Assembly (NCBI RefSeq): GCF_027579695.1
Contig: NC_083587.1
Location: forward strand, 2,808,501-2,872,500
Reading direction: 5' to 3'
Origin: Neoarius graeffei
Lineage: Eukaryota > Chordata > Actinopteri > Siluriformes > Ariidae
DNA: 64,000 nt
The notes beneath the pieces are model-generated. The model was not told the origin of the DNA and did no database searches. It saw only the letters and a program-made list of their open reading frames with translations. The position numbers and the translations under genes are program-made. This document shows, in pieces, positions 22,346 to 34,408 of the stretch. The stretch's first letter is position 1. The number at the start of each line of letters is the position of its first letter.

Positions 22346-23230
22346 CATACACCAGCACACTGACTGATCTAACTAAAGAGGGGGCACCAGATCCGGTCCA
22401 GTGGACGGAGCAATGCCAGCAGGCTTTCTCTAAGGTAAAGGCTGCATTGTGTGGGGCGCCACTGTTACACTCACCTGACTTTTCTCTCCCCTTTGTTTTG
22501 CAGACGGATGCGTTGGACAGAGGGCTGGGGGCTGTTCTGTCCCAGGAGTTGGAGGGGGAGGACTGTCCAGTGCTGTACATCAGCCGGAAGCTGTCGGTGC
22601 GCGAGGGCAGGTACAGCACCATAGAAAAGGAATGCCCCGCCATCAAGTGGTTGGTCCTCGCCCTCCGCTACTACCTGCTGGGGTGCCCTTTCACCCTCTG
22701 GCCAGACCATGCGCCCCATGCAGTGACTCCAACTCATGAAGGATGCCAACGCGCGGATTACCCATTGGTATCTGGCACTCCAGCCATTTAAGTTCGAGGT
22801 GGTCCACAGGCCGGGGGCGCAGATGGTCATGGCGGATTTCCTCTCCTGTCAAGGGGGTGGGGAGTCAGCTGCAGGATGGATGGCTCCCCGGCCTGAGTCC
22901 GGCGGTGGGGGTATGTGGCAGCAGGGGCGTGGTCAAGCGTCGGTCTGTGAATGGAGGGCGGAGTCAGGGAAGGTAAGTGGCAGAATCACTGCACCTGATG
23001 GGAATTAACCTGTGTTTGTGTGTCTTCCCCAGTGACCACGCCCTATAAGAGGAGAGGGAGAGCAGAGGAAGGGGGCTCTCCCCCAACCTGAACACTTGTG
23101 TGTGTGCCTGTGTATGCGTGCGTGCGTGCGTGTGTGGGAGAATAAATGTAAAGCTTAAAAGCTAAAATAAAAGGTTTTTTGCGAGCTCAGTTCTGGCCTG
23201 CCGTGCTTCTGTGCTCCACCCACCTTAACT
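22346..23230 (+). mobile_element. Ty3/gypsy fragment (RNase H end plus LTR), unit 1
   Basis: Fossil. The end of gypsy pol is recognisable (QTDALDRGLGAVLSQ, VLYISRKLSVREGRYS, FKFEVVHRPGAQMV), followed from 22914 by an LTR-like sequence starting TGTGGCAGCAGGGGCGTGG with an AATAAA signal. The 5' LTR, gag and most of pol are absent. It is part of the tandem unit, so it was amplified with the unit and is not an independent insertion. Confidence 0.85.
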
Positions 23231-24051
23231 ATTTCTAGATGCATGTTTAACGGCAGTTTTTGTTTGCATGTTTTGGTTGATGGATCTTTCTCCTAACTTT
23301 CTCCTAACGTTTGTAAAGTGGGAACCTCGGGAGAGCTTTTGGAGAACGTTCCCTTTTGGTTGTATTAAAGTTCCCCTTACTACTGCAATGCAAGAAAACT
23401 TTGGAAAACCTGATGACAATGTTCCAGTTGGGTTCTTTGAGCGTTAGCTACAGACATACAGTCAAGAGTGAATTTGAGTAAATAAAAGTCAAATTTGAGG
23501 GTGAGATGAGGACATACAGTCAGTAGTAAACTGTTATGCAACTTAGCAAGAGTTACCTGCCTTGGTGAATGAATATCACTAAATTCACATTTGTTTGCTC
23601 CTTGTAGTATCAGCACAATAAGCTGGCATCAAAAGGAGCAACCTGCCAGAAAAACTGCAATAACATTGGGCGAGATGTCAAGGTCAGTCAAACTTGTAAA
23701 AATGACAGAATCCTATCCCAGAGAATAATTTGTGAAGATGTAACTTAAAATTTGCCTTATTTTTGCAGATGCCCCAAAGGTACTGTGCCCAGCCAAAAGT
23801 ACTGCACTCAGCCTTGAGAAGCACCAGAGGGACATCCACCGGAGGGCCTCGGAGGAACTGCGCCTGGCCACGAGAAGTTTGTAAGGTACCAGACACATAC
23901 GTGACGACAGGTTCACAAAGGTACCGCCCCAAGCCACTCGAGGACCGCAGAGGTACTTTGCCCAAGCAGTACATGGTGCCTCAAAGGTATTACACCCAGC
24001 CACGGGTGGTCCTCAGAGGTCCTGTGGGCATTGCCGTTTGTTTCAAGTCAG

Positions 24052-24122
24052 TCCCTGGTGGTCTAGTGGCTAGGATTTGGTGCTCTCACCACCACGGCAA
24101 GGGTTCGATTCCCGGTCAGGGA
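24052..24122 (+). tRNA. tRNA-Glu (CUC), unit 1 copy
   Basis: TCCCTGGTGGTCTAGTGGCTAG matches the vertebrate tRNA-Glu head. The anticodon arm TGGTG-CTCTCAC-CACCA gives CTC, and the B box GGTTCGATTCC is intact. The two outer T-stem pairs are mismatched, so the molecule may be weak. A T run occurs about 40 bases downstream. Confidence 0.65.
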
Positions 24123-24228
24123 TAAGTCTTAGCTTGGGGGGTGTGTGTGTGTGTGTGTGTTTTTTTAACCCCACCTCCCCATCATTATTACTAAAATAGC
24201 ATCAGACTCTCTGTTGGAACAAACGCTT

Positions 24229-24315
24229 CCTTCAAGCCAGATTCTAACCAGCGACCTAAGGATGGCCATTGCAAGCAACTACAGTCCTCCGCTCTTCCAA
24301 CTGAGCTATCGAAGG
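24229..24315 (-). tRNA. tRNA-Tyr (GUA) with intron, unit 1 copy
   Basis: On the minus strand CCTTCGATAGCTCAGTTGG starts a tRNA-Tyr. CTGTAG holds anticodon GTA and is followed by a 15-base intron (TTGCTTGCAATGGCC) one base 3' of the anticodon, the standard place, then ATCCTTAGG. The T loop has one change from TTCGAAT to TTAGAAT, which weakens the B box. It lies 106 bp from the tRNA-Glu, in opposite orientation. Confidence 0.72.
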
Positions 24316-26582
24316 GTACCCTGAAGTGCTTTTCTGCTGAGTGAGCCGTCAAGCAACAACTCCAACAGCGCTTGCTTTTAATATACTGCATATATATTGT
24401 TTTGTGCCAAAACTCGTTTTGCACAAGCTGGCTTAATCTACCAAATTATGTGCACCCGCAATACGCAACGCAATTAAATAATTTAGAAAATCTATTATAA
24501 ATAGTGATTTCTTTTCAGTCTTTAAAGGCTGATGAAAAGCTCAGTTTCAAAAGAACAAAACAAATGAATGGATCTTGTTTGTTTTGGGCATTTTGGCAAA
24601 TGTGAAAGCAAACTCCAGAGAAGTTGTGTTGACGATGACTGTGATACTCCATACACAAAACTCCAGTCGAACTCCAGGTTCTATTAAAACAGTATTCATT
24701 TTTAGTATTCCGGACCTTGAGGCTTTATTTCCTATTCTGATTTAAACAAATGGATTTATTCAAACGTTGTAGGCTTGTCCTCACCAATTTACCAGTGGCC
24801 TTCACAGAGATGAGAGCATGAAGAGAATTGCTCAGTCAGGGCAAAGTGCAAGGGCAGGAAAAGCTTGTTGGTACTTTAATGACATCGTGTGGCCACACAG
24901 TGTAATTGCTTCTAGATATTCTCAAAAAAAGATCTGAAAATTGATCTCTGCTCATGCTGGTAATGAAGTTACTTAAATTTGAAATGCTGACTCGTGTTTT
25001 TGTTTTGTTTTTCTTTTTGCGGCTGAGGAACCACGTGACCGCGTATCACTATCATCACCACTGTTGTTTCCACAGTCAGATCTACAATTATTGTCCTAGC
25101 TCAGTAAAGAAGGTTTGTGTGATTGTAAAACTGAGCAGTGGGACTTTGCCATTTTTCTGAACTGTGGGATTTTGTCATTTTTCCGCCTGATGCCCATGGT
25201 AAAACTGAGCAGTGGGACATTGTAATTTTTCTGAACTGTGGGAATTTGTCATTTTTCTGAACTGTGGGACTCTGCCATTTTTCTGAACTGTGGGACTTTG
25301 CCATTTTTCTGCCTGATGCCCATGGTAGAAAAAAGTCAGGACTAAATCATCATCAAAGAGAGAGAGAGAGAGAGAGAGAGGATTGAGAGAGAGAGGACTA
25401 CCAGGAAATACAGAAAATAAAAAGACATTAGATTACAGGGAACTAACCATAAGTTTGCTGTTCTCTGCCAAGAGAGACAGTCACAGTTGTGGCCAAAACT
25501 TTGCTGAAAGCATCCCAACCTTGGACCCACTGAGTAGCACCTGTATACTGGCCAATATTCATATAACAGGTTTGGATGCTTTGGGATAGATTTAACTTTT
25601 AATTCCATTTTTCAACATTTTTTATCTAATCAGGTGATGGAACTGCAACCCAACTTCCTAACCCAGGTTGCAACCCAACCCCCCACAGCTCTTTGTCCTT
25701 CTTATTGGCCCTTCCTTTGTTTTGGGCTCTCTGGTACACGAGTCTGCCTGCAAAACCTCACTGGAGGCCAATATATCCCATTATTGCCATCTGGTGGTCA
25801 GAGCAGGTAATGCAGGGCCACCTCAGCTTCTTCCCTGGAATGGTCAACAATCCTGCTGAACTTCCCGACTGAAGTGAACTTAGATTTATTGCCATCTGAT
25901 GGTCACAGCAGGTAATGCAGGGCCACTTCAGCTTCTCCCTGGTATGGTCAGCAAGTATGCTGACCTTCCCAACTTGAGTGATCTTAGATTTATTAAATGA
26001 CAATGTAAAAAAAAAATCTCATTATTTTTGGGCTGACACTGTACATACTTGGTCAGCAAGTATGCTGAACTTCCCGACTTATGCGAGCTGGGATTTATTT
26101 AATGACAATGATGTTTTTTGTGAGTTTTCTGTCAACATGAACCACTTTTTTTCTGGCCACTTTGACCAATTGGACACTTGGACTTCTCAGTATTGGTACT
26201 TGCATCGGTAGCATGCGCTGGGGAAAAAATGTTGATTATCTGAAAAAAAATCATATTCATAAATCATATTCTTTGTTGGCTAACACTGTGCAGGGGTGTG
26301 TAGAACCCTTTCTGATGGTTTTTGTAGGTTCTCTGTCCACTTGCACCACTTTTTCAAAGGCCTTGTCAGCTCTGGCCTCGAGAGCCCTGGCCTCGAGAGC
26401 CCAAGCCTTGACAGCACATGCGCCGGGGAGAAAAAAAAAATTTCTGAAAAAAAAAATCTGAAATTTAAGACTCTAGAGGGGTGTGTGGAACCCAAGCCTG
26501 ACTACCCCTGATGTTTTTATGGTGCTTTTATACGTGAAAAGCACATATGCAAGTGTAAAATCTCATGGGCTTGGTGAGTCAG

Positions 26583-27462
26583 CATACACCAGCACACTGA
26601 CTGATCTAACTAAAGAGGGGGCACCAGATCTGGTCCAGTGGATGGAGCAATGCCAGCAGGCTTTCTCTAAGGTAAAGGCTGCATTGTGTGGGGCGCCACT
26701 GTTACACTCCCCTGACTTTTCTCTCCCCTTTGTTTTGCAGACGGATGCGTTGGACAGAGGGCTGGGGGCTGTTCTGTCCCAGGAGGTGGAGGGGGAGGAC
26801 TGTCCAGTGCTGTACATCAGCCGGAAGCTGTCGGTGCGCGAGGGCAGGTACAGCTCCATAGAGAAGGAATGCCCCGCCATCAAGTGGGTGGTCCTCGCCC
26901 TCCGCTACTACCTGCTGGGGTGCCCTTTCACCCTCTGGCCAGACCATGCGCCCCATGCAGTGACTCCAACTCATGAAGGATGCCAACGCGCGGATCACCC
27001 GTTGGTATCTGGCACTCCAGCCATTTAAGTTCGAGGTGGTCCACAGGCCGGGGGCACAGATGGTCGTGGCAGATTTCCTCTCCTGTCAAGGGGGTGGGGA
27101 GTCAGCTGCAGGACGGATGGCTCCCCAGCCTGAGTCGGGCGGTGGGGGTATGTGGCAGCAGGGGCGTGGTCAACCGTCGGTCTGTGAATGGAGGGCGGAG
27201 TCAGGGAAGGTAAGTGGCAGAATCACTGCACCTGATGGGAATTAACCTGTGTTTGTGTGTCTTCCCCAGTGACCGCACCCCATAAGAGGAGAGGGAGAGC
27301 AGAGGAAGGGGGCTCTCCCCCAACCTGAACACTTGTGTGTGTGTGTCTGTGTGTGCGTGCATGTGTGGGAGAATAAATGTAAAGCTTAAAAGCTAAAATA
27401 AAAGGGTTTTTGCGAGCTCAGTTCTGGCCTGCCGTGCTTCTGTGCTCCACCCACCTTAACTT
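26583..27462 (+). mobile_element. Ty3/gypsy fragment (RNase H end plus LTR), unit 2
   Basis: Fossil, same fragment and same boundaries relative to the unit as 22346-23230, with the LTR-like part starting at 27151. Amplified with the unit. Confidence 0.85.
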
Positions 27463-28282
27463 TTTCTAGATGCATGTATAATGGCAGTTTTTGTTTGCAT
27501 GTTTTGGTTGATGGATCTTTCTCCTAACTTTTTCCTAATGTTTGTAAAGTGGGAACCTCGGGAGAGCTTTTGGAGAACGTTCCCTTTTGGTTGTATTAAA
27601 GTTCCCCTTACTACTGCAATGCAGGAAAACTTTGGAAAACCTGATGACAATGTTCCAGTTGGGTTCTTTGAGCGTTAGCTACAGACATACAGTCAAGAGT
27701 GAATTTGAGTAAATAAAAGTCAAATTTGAGGGTGAGATGAGGACATACAGTCAGTAGTAAACTGTTGTGCAACTTAGCAAGAGTTACCTGCCTTGGTGAA
27801 TGAATATCACTAAATTCACATTTGTTTGCTCCTTGTAGTATCAGCACAATAAGCTGGCATCAAAAGGAGCAACCTGCCAGAAAAACTGCAATAACATTGG
27901 GTGAGATGTCAAGTTCAGTCAAACTTGTAAAAACGACAGAATCCTATCCCAGAGAATAATTTGTGAAGATGTAAGTTAAAATTTGCCTTATTTTTGCAGA
28001 TGCTCCAAAGGTACTGTGCCCAGCCAAAAGTACTGCACTCAGCCTTGAGAAGCACCAGAGGGACATCCACCGGAGGGCCTCGGAGGAACTGCGCCTGGCC
28101 ACGAGAAGCTTGTAAGGTACCGGACACAGATGTGACGACAGGTTCACAAAGTTACCACCCCAAGCCACTCGAGGACCGCAGAGGTACTTTGCCCAGACAG
28201 TACATGGCGCCTCAAAGGTATTACACCCAGCCACGGGTGGTCCTCAGAGGTCCATTGGGCATTCCCGTTTACTTCTGGTTGC

Positions 28283-28353
28283 TCCCTGGTGGTCTAGTGG
28301 CTAGGATTTGGCGCTCTCACCGCCGTGGCCTAGGTTTGATTCCCGGTCAGGGA
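28283..28353 (+). tRNA. tRNA-Glu (CUC), unit 2 copy
   Basis: Counterpart of 24052-24122. Anticodon arm TGGCG-CTCTCAC-CGCCG reads CTC. The B box has changed to GGTTTGATTCC and one T-stem pair is mismatched, so it is probably on its way to a pseudogene. Confidence 0.6.
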
Positions 28354-28454
28354 AAAGTCTTGGGGTGGGTGGGTGGGTGTGTGTTTTTTTTAACCCCCAC
28401 CTCCCCATCATTATTACTAAAATAGCATCAGACTCTCTGTCGGAACAAACGCTT

Positions 28455-28541
28455 CCTTCAAGCTGGATTCGAACCAGCAACTTAAGGATGACCATCACAA
28501 GCAACTACAGTCCTCGACTCTTCCAACTGAGCTATCAAAGG
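28455..28541 (-). tRNA. tRNA-Tyr (GUA) with intron, unit 2 copy
   Basis: Counterpart of 24229-24315 with a 15-base intron. The T arm GCTGG-TTCGAAT-CCAGC is perfect and the B box intact. The acceptor stem pairs fully with G-U help. The better preserved of the two tRNA-Tyr copies. The L2 LINE landed 5 bases upstream of its 5' end. Confidence 0.75.
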
Positions 28542-28606
28542 GTACCAGAAGAGTAATTACTTCAACAACCACTCATTCTACAAATTACAATAGGATCTAC
28601 AAGCCT

Positions 28607-29596
28607 ATGGAAAATCCACAGCCCATAAGGATTCAGAACAAATTTGAATGCCTCAGGGATGTGGAAGAGGATTTTTCAAGCGGACAAACACATAGTAAAA
28701 AGAGATCGCACCAAGATCGAAGAGCTGTGAGAAGGGGCAAAAAGCAGCTCGTAACACCACCTGATCCCACAACCCTTGTTCTTGGTGATTCCACTGTAAG
28801 ACAATTAAAAGGTTATGGGATGATTATTTGTTGTCTTCCAAATGCATCCATCTCTGACACCAAAGACAGCATTTTGAAGCTCATGTCCAAGCATAAAACT
28901 ATTAAACGTATTGTTGTGCTTGTGGGAGCAAATGATGTTTTCAGAGAACAGCTGTTTGTCCAAGATGATTTCAGAAAACTTTTTTCTGAGCTCTATAAGA
29001 CTGGAATTCAATCTTTTATCAGTGGCCCACTCCCAGTGAGAGGAAGTTTTGCTTTTTCTCGACTCTTCAGTCTTAACACCTGGCTTGGAAAAACTTGTTC
29101 TTCATTTGGTATGAACTTCATAGACAATTTTAACCTTTTCTGGAATCGCAGAGAATTTTACAAGCCAAATAGCACTGAACTCAGCTGGATTGGAGCCAAA
29201 GTGTTAGTAGACCATTACAAACTTGCAATCTTTTCTCAGCCAGCACTGAGGAAAACAGTTGATAAGATGTCGCAGACTGACATAGTTACAAAGCCTAAAC
29301 AATCATCTTTGCAAGTCGTCATCAAGGACACACAGACATCTGACTTGCAAGACTCCCAACATTCAAAGACAGATGACTCCACTTCCCCTCGGATGGATTT
29401 CCCAAATAGCATGAAAAAATTGCTCCCAATGGCTACACTCTCTTTTTCCAGCCCAAATCTGTCGCGACAAGCAGTGTACCCAGTTCTCCCAGGACTTTCA
29501 GCTGGCTACAAATCTTTTTCACCATCCAAAAGATACATGTCATCTCCAATCCTTTCACCCTCAAACCAAATGGAACATTTAGAAAGTCTTGTTTGA
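28607..29596 (+). CDS. L2 LINE ORF1 protein, SGNH-esterase-like
   Basis: An open frame of 329 codons. Residues about 55-210 show the SGNH/GDSL hydrolase blocks: LVLGDSTVRQL with the nucleophile Ser (block I), VLVGANDVF (GxND, block III) and a late SWIGAKVLVDHYKL segment in the position of the catalytic Asp/His block. The tail is Ser/Pro-rich. Esterase-type ORF1 proteins are known from CR1 and L2 LINEs, where their role is thought to be nucleic-acid or membrane related. The frame overlaps the start of ORF2 by a few bases. The start is the first Met of the frame. Confidence 0.85.
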   Translation: MENPQPIRIQNKFECLRDVEEDFSSGQTHSKKRSHQDRRAVRRGKKQLVTPPDPTTLVLGDSTVRQLKGYGMIICCLPNASISDTKDSILKLMSKHKTIKRIVVLVGANDVFREQLFVQDDFRKLFSELYKTGIQSFISGPLPVRGSFAFSRLFSLNTWLGKTCSSFGMNFIDNFNLFWNRREFYKPNSTELSWIGAKVLVDHYKLAIFSQPALRKTVDKMSQTDIVTKPKQSSLQVVIKDTQTSDLQDSQHSKTDDSTSPRMDFPNSMKKLLPMATLSFSSPNLSRQAVYPVLPGLSAGYKSFSPSKRYMSSPILSPSNQMEHLESLV

Positions 29597-32500
29597 TGTA
29601 CTCTGGGTCCCTGCAAATGGGTGTAGTGTTGAAAACCAGCTGGGACCCAATGTGCCTATGCCACTCTCTATTCCTGTGTTGATAAGAAACAGAAAACATA
29701 GAGCACATTTAACCCTGGGGGTGAATCAATCTAATCTCCTTCCTGTTTTAAAACAACATCAGAGTGCACAAGCAGATATTACTTCTAGACTTTCCGTAAA
29801 GCTAGCTCTTCTGAATCTTAGATCACTTTTAAACAAGTCAGTTTTAATTAATGATCTTATTTACAAACACAATCTTGATTTTTTGCTTCTAACTGAAACC
29901 TGGCTGGATCAAGCAAATAGTGCTTCCACCCTTATTGAAGCAGCTCCCCCAAATTTTAATTTTTTGAATGTTACCCGACAAGGGAAAGGTGGAGGGATCA
30001 CAAATATATTCAAAGTCTCTTTTCAATGTAAACAATCCTCACTTGGTGATTTTATGTCCTTTGAACACTTATGTGCACTTGTTACATGCTCTCCTAACAT
30101 ATTATTATTAACTATTTATAGGCCACCGAGACATTCAGCCAAAGTCTTTCTTGAAGAGTTTGGTGAACTGTTATCAGTCATTTGCTTAGAGTTTGATTGT
30201 CTTATTATATCTGGGGATTTTAACTTGCATGTAGATAATACTGATAACATTTATGCCAAAGAACTACTTGCAATTATTGACAACTTCAACCTAGTACAAC
30301 ATGTACAGGGGCCGACCCACTCTCGTGGTCATACTCTTGACCTCGTCATCACAAAGGGTCTTACTGTTTCTAATACTGTTGTTTACCTGGCCTTATCTGA
30401 TCATTTCTGTGTTTTCTTTGATGTTTCTATGTCTCCTCACATTCAGAACAGCTCAACGACTATAGGTAGGAGAGTCATAAAAGACAACACATGTGCTCTC
30501 TTTGAGCAAGCTCTCTCTCAGAACTCAACCAAAATGTCAGACTCTGTAGATGATTTACTGGAATTTTTTTATTTAAATATGACCCAAATTATGGATGATA
30601 TTGCTCCATTCAAAATCAAAAGAGTCAATGATAAGCAGAAAGCACCATGGAAGCAGTACCTGGCTGTTAAACTGCTAAAGAGAGAATGTAGAAAGACTGA
30701 AAGAAAATGGCGCAAATCTAAACTTCGCATTCATTATCAAATCCATAAAGAGATGCTTTGTAATTATAATTATGAAATTCGTAAAGCAAGACAGTCTTTC
30801 TTCTCCAACATCATCAGCAGGAATATGAACAATGCCCATGTGCTATTTTCAACAGTAGAGAAGCTAACTAATCCCCCACCACAATTAGCACCTGAACTTC
30901 TCTCAGTTAATAAATGCAATGAGTTTGCATCCTTTTTCAAAGGTAAAATTGATAAAATACGGCAGAATATTCCTCATAATATATCTCAGTTGCAAAAAAT
31001 TGAAAAAACTGCAATCACCAATGACACAGATAGATAACTTCAACACAATGTCAGAATTTTGTTTAATTGATTATGAGACTCTTGAAAAAACTGTACAAAA
31101 TCTCAGTTCCTCAACATCTGAATTGGACATTCTGCCCACCAACTTTTTTAAGTCTGTTCTTCATCTTATAATTACAGATGTGCTTCAAATTATAAATACA
31201 TCCCTGGAGACTGGCGTTGTTCCTGTGTCCCTAAAAAAAGCCGTTGTAAAGCCCCTTCTTAAAAAAATAATCTGGATCCTTCAGTATTAAATAACTACAG
31301 GCCAATATCAAATTTACCATTCATTGGGAAAATCCTTGAAAAAATTGTCTTCAATCAATTAACTGCCTTCTTGATAGCAAACAGCCGTTTTGATAATTTT
31401 CAGTCAGGATTTCGTGCCAATCATAGCACTGAAACAGCGCTGATTAAAGTTATAAATGACATACGTCTTAATACTGATGCAGGCAAAACATCGGTCCTGG
31501 TATTACTGGACCTCAGTGCAGCTTTTGATACTGTTGATCACAACATACTGCTATATCGACTTGAACACTGGGTTGGGTTGACTGGTAAAGTTATCAATTG
31601 GTTAAATTCATACTTAAAAGATAGAAGCTTCTCTGTTACCCTGGGAAATTGTTCCTCAATGTCAATGTCCTTGACCTGTGGTGTCCCCCAGGGGTCGATT
31701 CTTGGACCATTACTTTTCAACCTTTATATGCTCCCACTTGGGCAAATTATCAATAAAAAATCAATTTTGTATAACTGCTATGCAGATGACACCCAAATTT
31801 ATTTTGATCTATCACCTAATGATTATGCCCCCCCTTGAATGTCTCTACCAGTGTATCGATCAAATCAATAGCTGGATGTCACAAAATTTTCTTCAGCTGA
31901 ACACAGATAAAACAGAAGTAATTCTATTTGGAAAAAAAGATGAAAGACTCAGGATTACCACTATTCTTGACACAAAAGGGATTAAAACTAAAGTAATGGT
32001 TAAAAATCTTGGTGTTTTCATTGACAGCGAGATAAACTTTGACAGTCACATGAAAGCAATCACTAAAACAGCATTTCATCACCTAAAAAACATTTCCAAA
32101 CTAAGAGGACTTATGTCAAAAAATGATCTGAAAAACTAATACATGCCTTCATCTCTAGTAGGGTTGATTACTGCAATGGCCATTTCACAGGCCTGCCAAA
32201 AAAGACCATCAAACGACTTCAGCTGGTTCAAAATGCAGCGGCTAGGGTTCTCACACGAACAAAAAGAACAGAGCACATTACTCCAATTCTAAGGTCCCTT
32301 CACTGGCTTCCAGTAAGCTACAGAATTGACTTTAAAGTATTGCTGCTGGTATACAAATCTTTAAATGGTACAGGGCCCAATTACCTCTCTGATATGTTGC
32401 AGCGGCCTAACCCAATCAGATCTACCAGATCAAAACAGAAAAATTTACTATTAAAACCAGTTGTTAAAACAAAGTATGGTGAAGCAGCTTTTAGATACTA

Positions 32501-32609
32501 TGCAGTACAGCTATGGAACCAACTGCCAGAGGACATTAAAAATGCTCCTGCTGTTGGCAGCTTCAAATCTAGACTAAAGACCAAGCTGTTTTCAGATGCT
32601 TTCTGTTAA
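29589..32609 (+). pseudogene. L2 LINE ORF2 (endonuclease and reverse transcriptase), broken
   Basis: The APE endonuclease at about 29.8-30.45 kb shows LNLRSLLNK, TETWL, YRPPRH, SGDFNLH and SDHFCVFF. The reverse transcriptase at about 31.2-32.1 kb shows FQSGFRANHSTETAL, LLDLSAAFDTVDH, GVPQGSILGPLLF and YADDTQIY. The C-terminal part continues to GSFKSRLKTKLFSDAF at 32.6 kb. The frame is open to 31037, then shifts near 31.03, 31.28 and 31.83 kb and is again interrupted between 32.14 and 32.34 kb. In life this protein nicks DNA and primes reverse transcription at the target. Confidence 0.9.
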
Positions 32610-32954
32610 ATAATTAATATTGTCTTCTTTACATTTTTTATAATCTTTACTTTCTCTGCATGTTTTAAATTTACTTAAATTTTAACTTTATTCTATTTTA
32701 TTCTTTATTCTATTCTGCTGGTTTCTTTTTTTTCTCCTCCTATTTGAACTTCTACTTCATTTTATTATTTTATTTCTACTATTGTTTAATTCTTGTTATT
32801 TTCTTTTAATTCTTTTTATTAATTGCTTTAGAATAAAAATAAAATTATTTTATGTAATTTTATTTCTCTATTGTTTGCTGTTTTTGTTTCTACTTCTGTA
32901 AAACACATTGAACTGCCATTGTGTATGAAATGTGCTATATAAATAAACTTGACT
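32610..32954 (+). other. 3' non-coding end of the L2 LINE
   Basis: T-rich 3' UTR followed by the conserved L2 hairpin-like end CATTGTGTATGAAATGTGC and the short repeat tail AACTTGACT. Confidence 0.85.
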
Positions 32955-34408
32955 TACCCTGAAGTGCTTTTCTGCTGAGTGAGCCGTCAAGCAACATCTC
33001 CAACAGCGCTTGCTTTTAATATACTGCATATATATTGTTTTGTGCCAAAACTCGTTTTGCACAAGCTGGCTTAACCTACCAAATTATGTGCGCCTGCAAT
33101 ACGCAACGCAATGAAATAATTTAGAAAATCTATTATAAATAGTGATTTCAGTCTTTTAAGGCTGATGAAAAGCTCAGTTTCAAAAGAACAGAAACAAATG
33201 AATGGATCTTGTTTGTTTCAGGCATTTTGGCAAATGTGAAAGCAAACTCCAGAGAAGTTGTGTTGACGATGACTGTGATACTCTGTACACAAAACTCCAG
33301 TCGAACTCCAGGTTCTATTAAAACAGTATTCATTTTTAGTATTCTGGACCTTGAAGCTTTATTTCCTATTCTGATTGAATCAAATGGATTTATTCAAACG
33401 TTGTAGGCTTGTCCTCACCAATTTACCAGTGGCCTTCACAGAGATGAGAGCATGAAGAGAATTGCTCAGTCAGGGCAAAGTGCAAGGGCAGGAAAAGCTT
33501 GTTGGTACTTTAATTACATCGTGTGGCCGTACAGTGTAATTGCTTCTAGATATTCTCAAAAAAAGATCTGAAAATTGATCTCTGCTCATGCTGGTAATGA
33601 AGTTACTTAAATTTGAAATGCTGACTCGTGTTTTTGTTTTGTTTTTCTTTTTGCGGCTGAGGAACCACGTGACCGAGTATCACTATCATCACCACTGTTG
33701 TTTCCACAGTCAGATCTACAATTATTGTCCTAGCTCAGTAAAGAAGGTTTGTGTGATTGTAAAACTGAGCAGTGGGACTTTGCCATTTTTCTGAACTGTG
33801 GGATTTTGTCATTTTTCCGCCTGCTGCCCATGGTAAAACTGAACAGTGGGACATTGTAATTTTTCTGAACTGTGGGAATTTGTCATTTTTCTGAACTGTG
33901 GGACTTTGCCATTTTTCTGAACTGTGGGACTTTGCCATTTTTCTGCCTGATGCCCATGGTAAAAAAAATTCAGGACTAAATCATCATCAAAGAGAGAGAG
34001 AGAGAAAGAGAGAGAGAGGATTGAGAGAGAGAGGACTACCAGGAAATACAGAAAATAAAAAGACATTAGATTACAGGGAACTAACCATAAGTTTGCTGTT
34101 CTCTGCCAAGAGAGACAGTCACAGTTGTGGCCAAAACTTTGCTGAAAGCATCCCAACCTTGGACCCACTGAGTAGCACCTGTATACTGGCCAATATTCAT
34201 ATAAAAAGTTTGGATGCTTTGGGATAGATTTAACTTTTAATTCCATTTTTCAACATTTTTTATCTAATCAGGCGATGGAACTGCAACCCAACTTCCTAAC
34301 CCAGGCTGCAACCCAACCCCCCACAGCTCTTTGTCCTTCTTAATGGCCCTTCCTTTGTTTTGGGCTCTCTGGTACACGAGTCTTCCTGCAAAACCTCACT
34401 GGAGGCCA

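Larger units (their letters stand above)
20720..25124 (+). repeat. 4.2-kb tandem unit, copy 1
   Basis: Unit order: minisatellite, (GA)n run, unique-like part, gypsy pol end with LTR, a part with GAACGTTC motifs, a small open frame, tRNA-Glu, tRNA-Tyr, and a tail ending GGTTTGTGTGATTG. The next unit starts immediately after. Copies 1 and 2 look roughly 97-98% identical by eye. Confidence 0.88.
28547..32954 (+). mobile_element. L2-clade LINE, near full length
   Basis: Inserted in unit 2 within GGGTACC/CTGAAG, with at least TACC repeated at both ends (28543-28546 and 32955-32958). Unit 1 shows the empty site at 24316-24325. ORF1 has an SGNH-esterase-like domain and ORF2 an APE endonuclease and reverse transcriptase. 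The 3' end TGTGCTATATAAATAAACTTGACT is the typical L2 tail. About 60 bp of 5' leader precede ORF1. ORF2 is broken by several frameshifts, so the copy is dead but not old. Confidence 0.92.
25125..33759 (+). repeat. 4.2-kb tandem unit, copy 2 (split by an L2 LINE)
   Basis: Same order as copy 1. Without the 4.4-kb LINE at 28547-32954 the unit is about 4.2 kb. It joins copy 3 at the same junction (GGTTTGTGTGATTG then TAAAACTGAGCAGTGGG) as copy 1 joins copy 2, which proves head-to-tail tandem duplication. Confidence 0.88.

Noticed and set aside
22346-23230. Independent gypsy insertions at 22.3, 26.6 and 35.6 kb
   Set aside because: All have identical borders relative to the tandem unit; they are one old insertion amplified with the unit.
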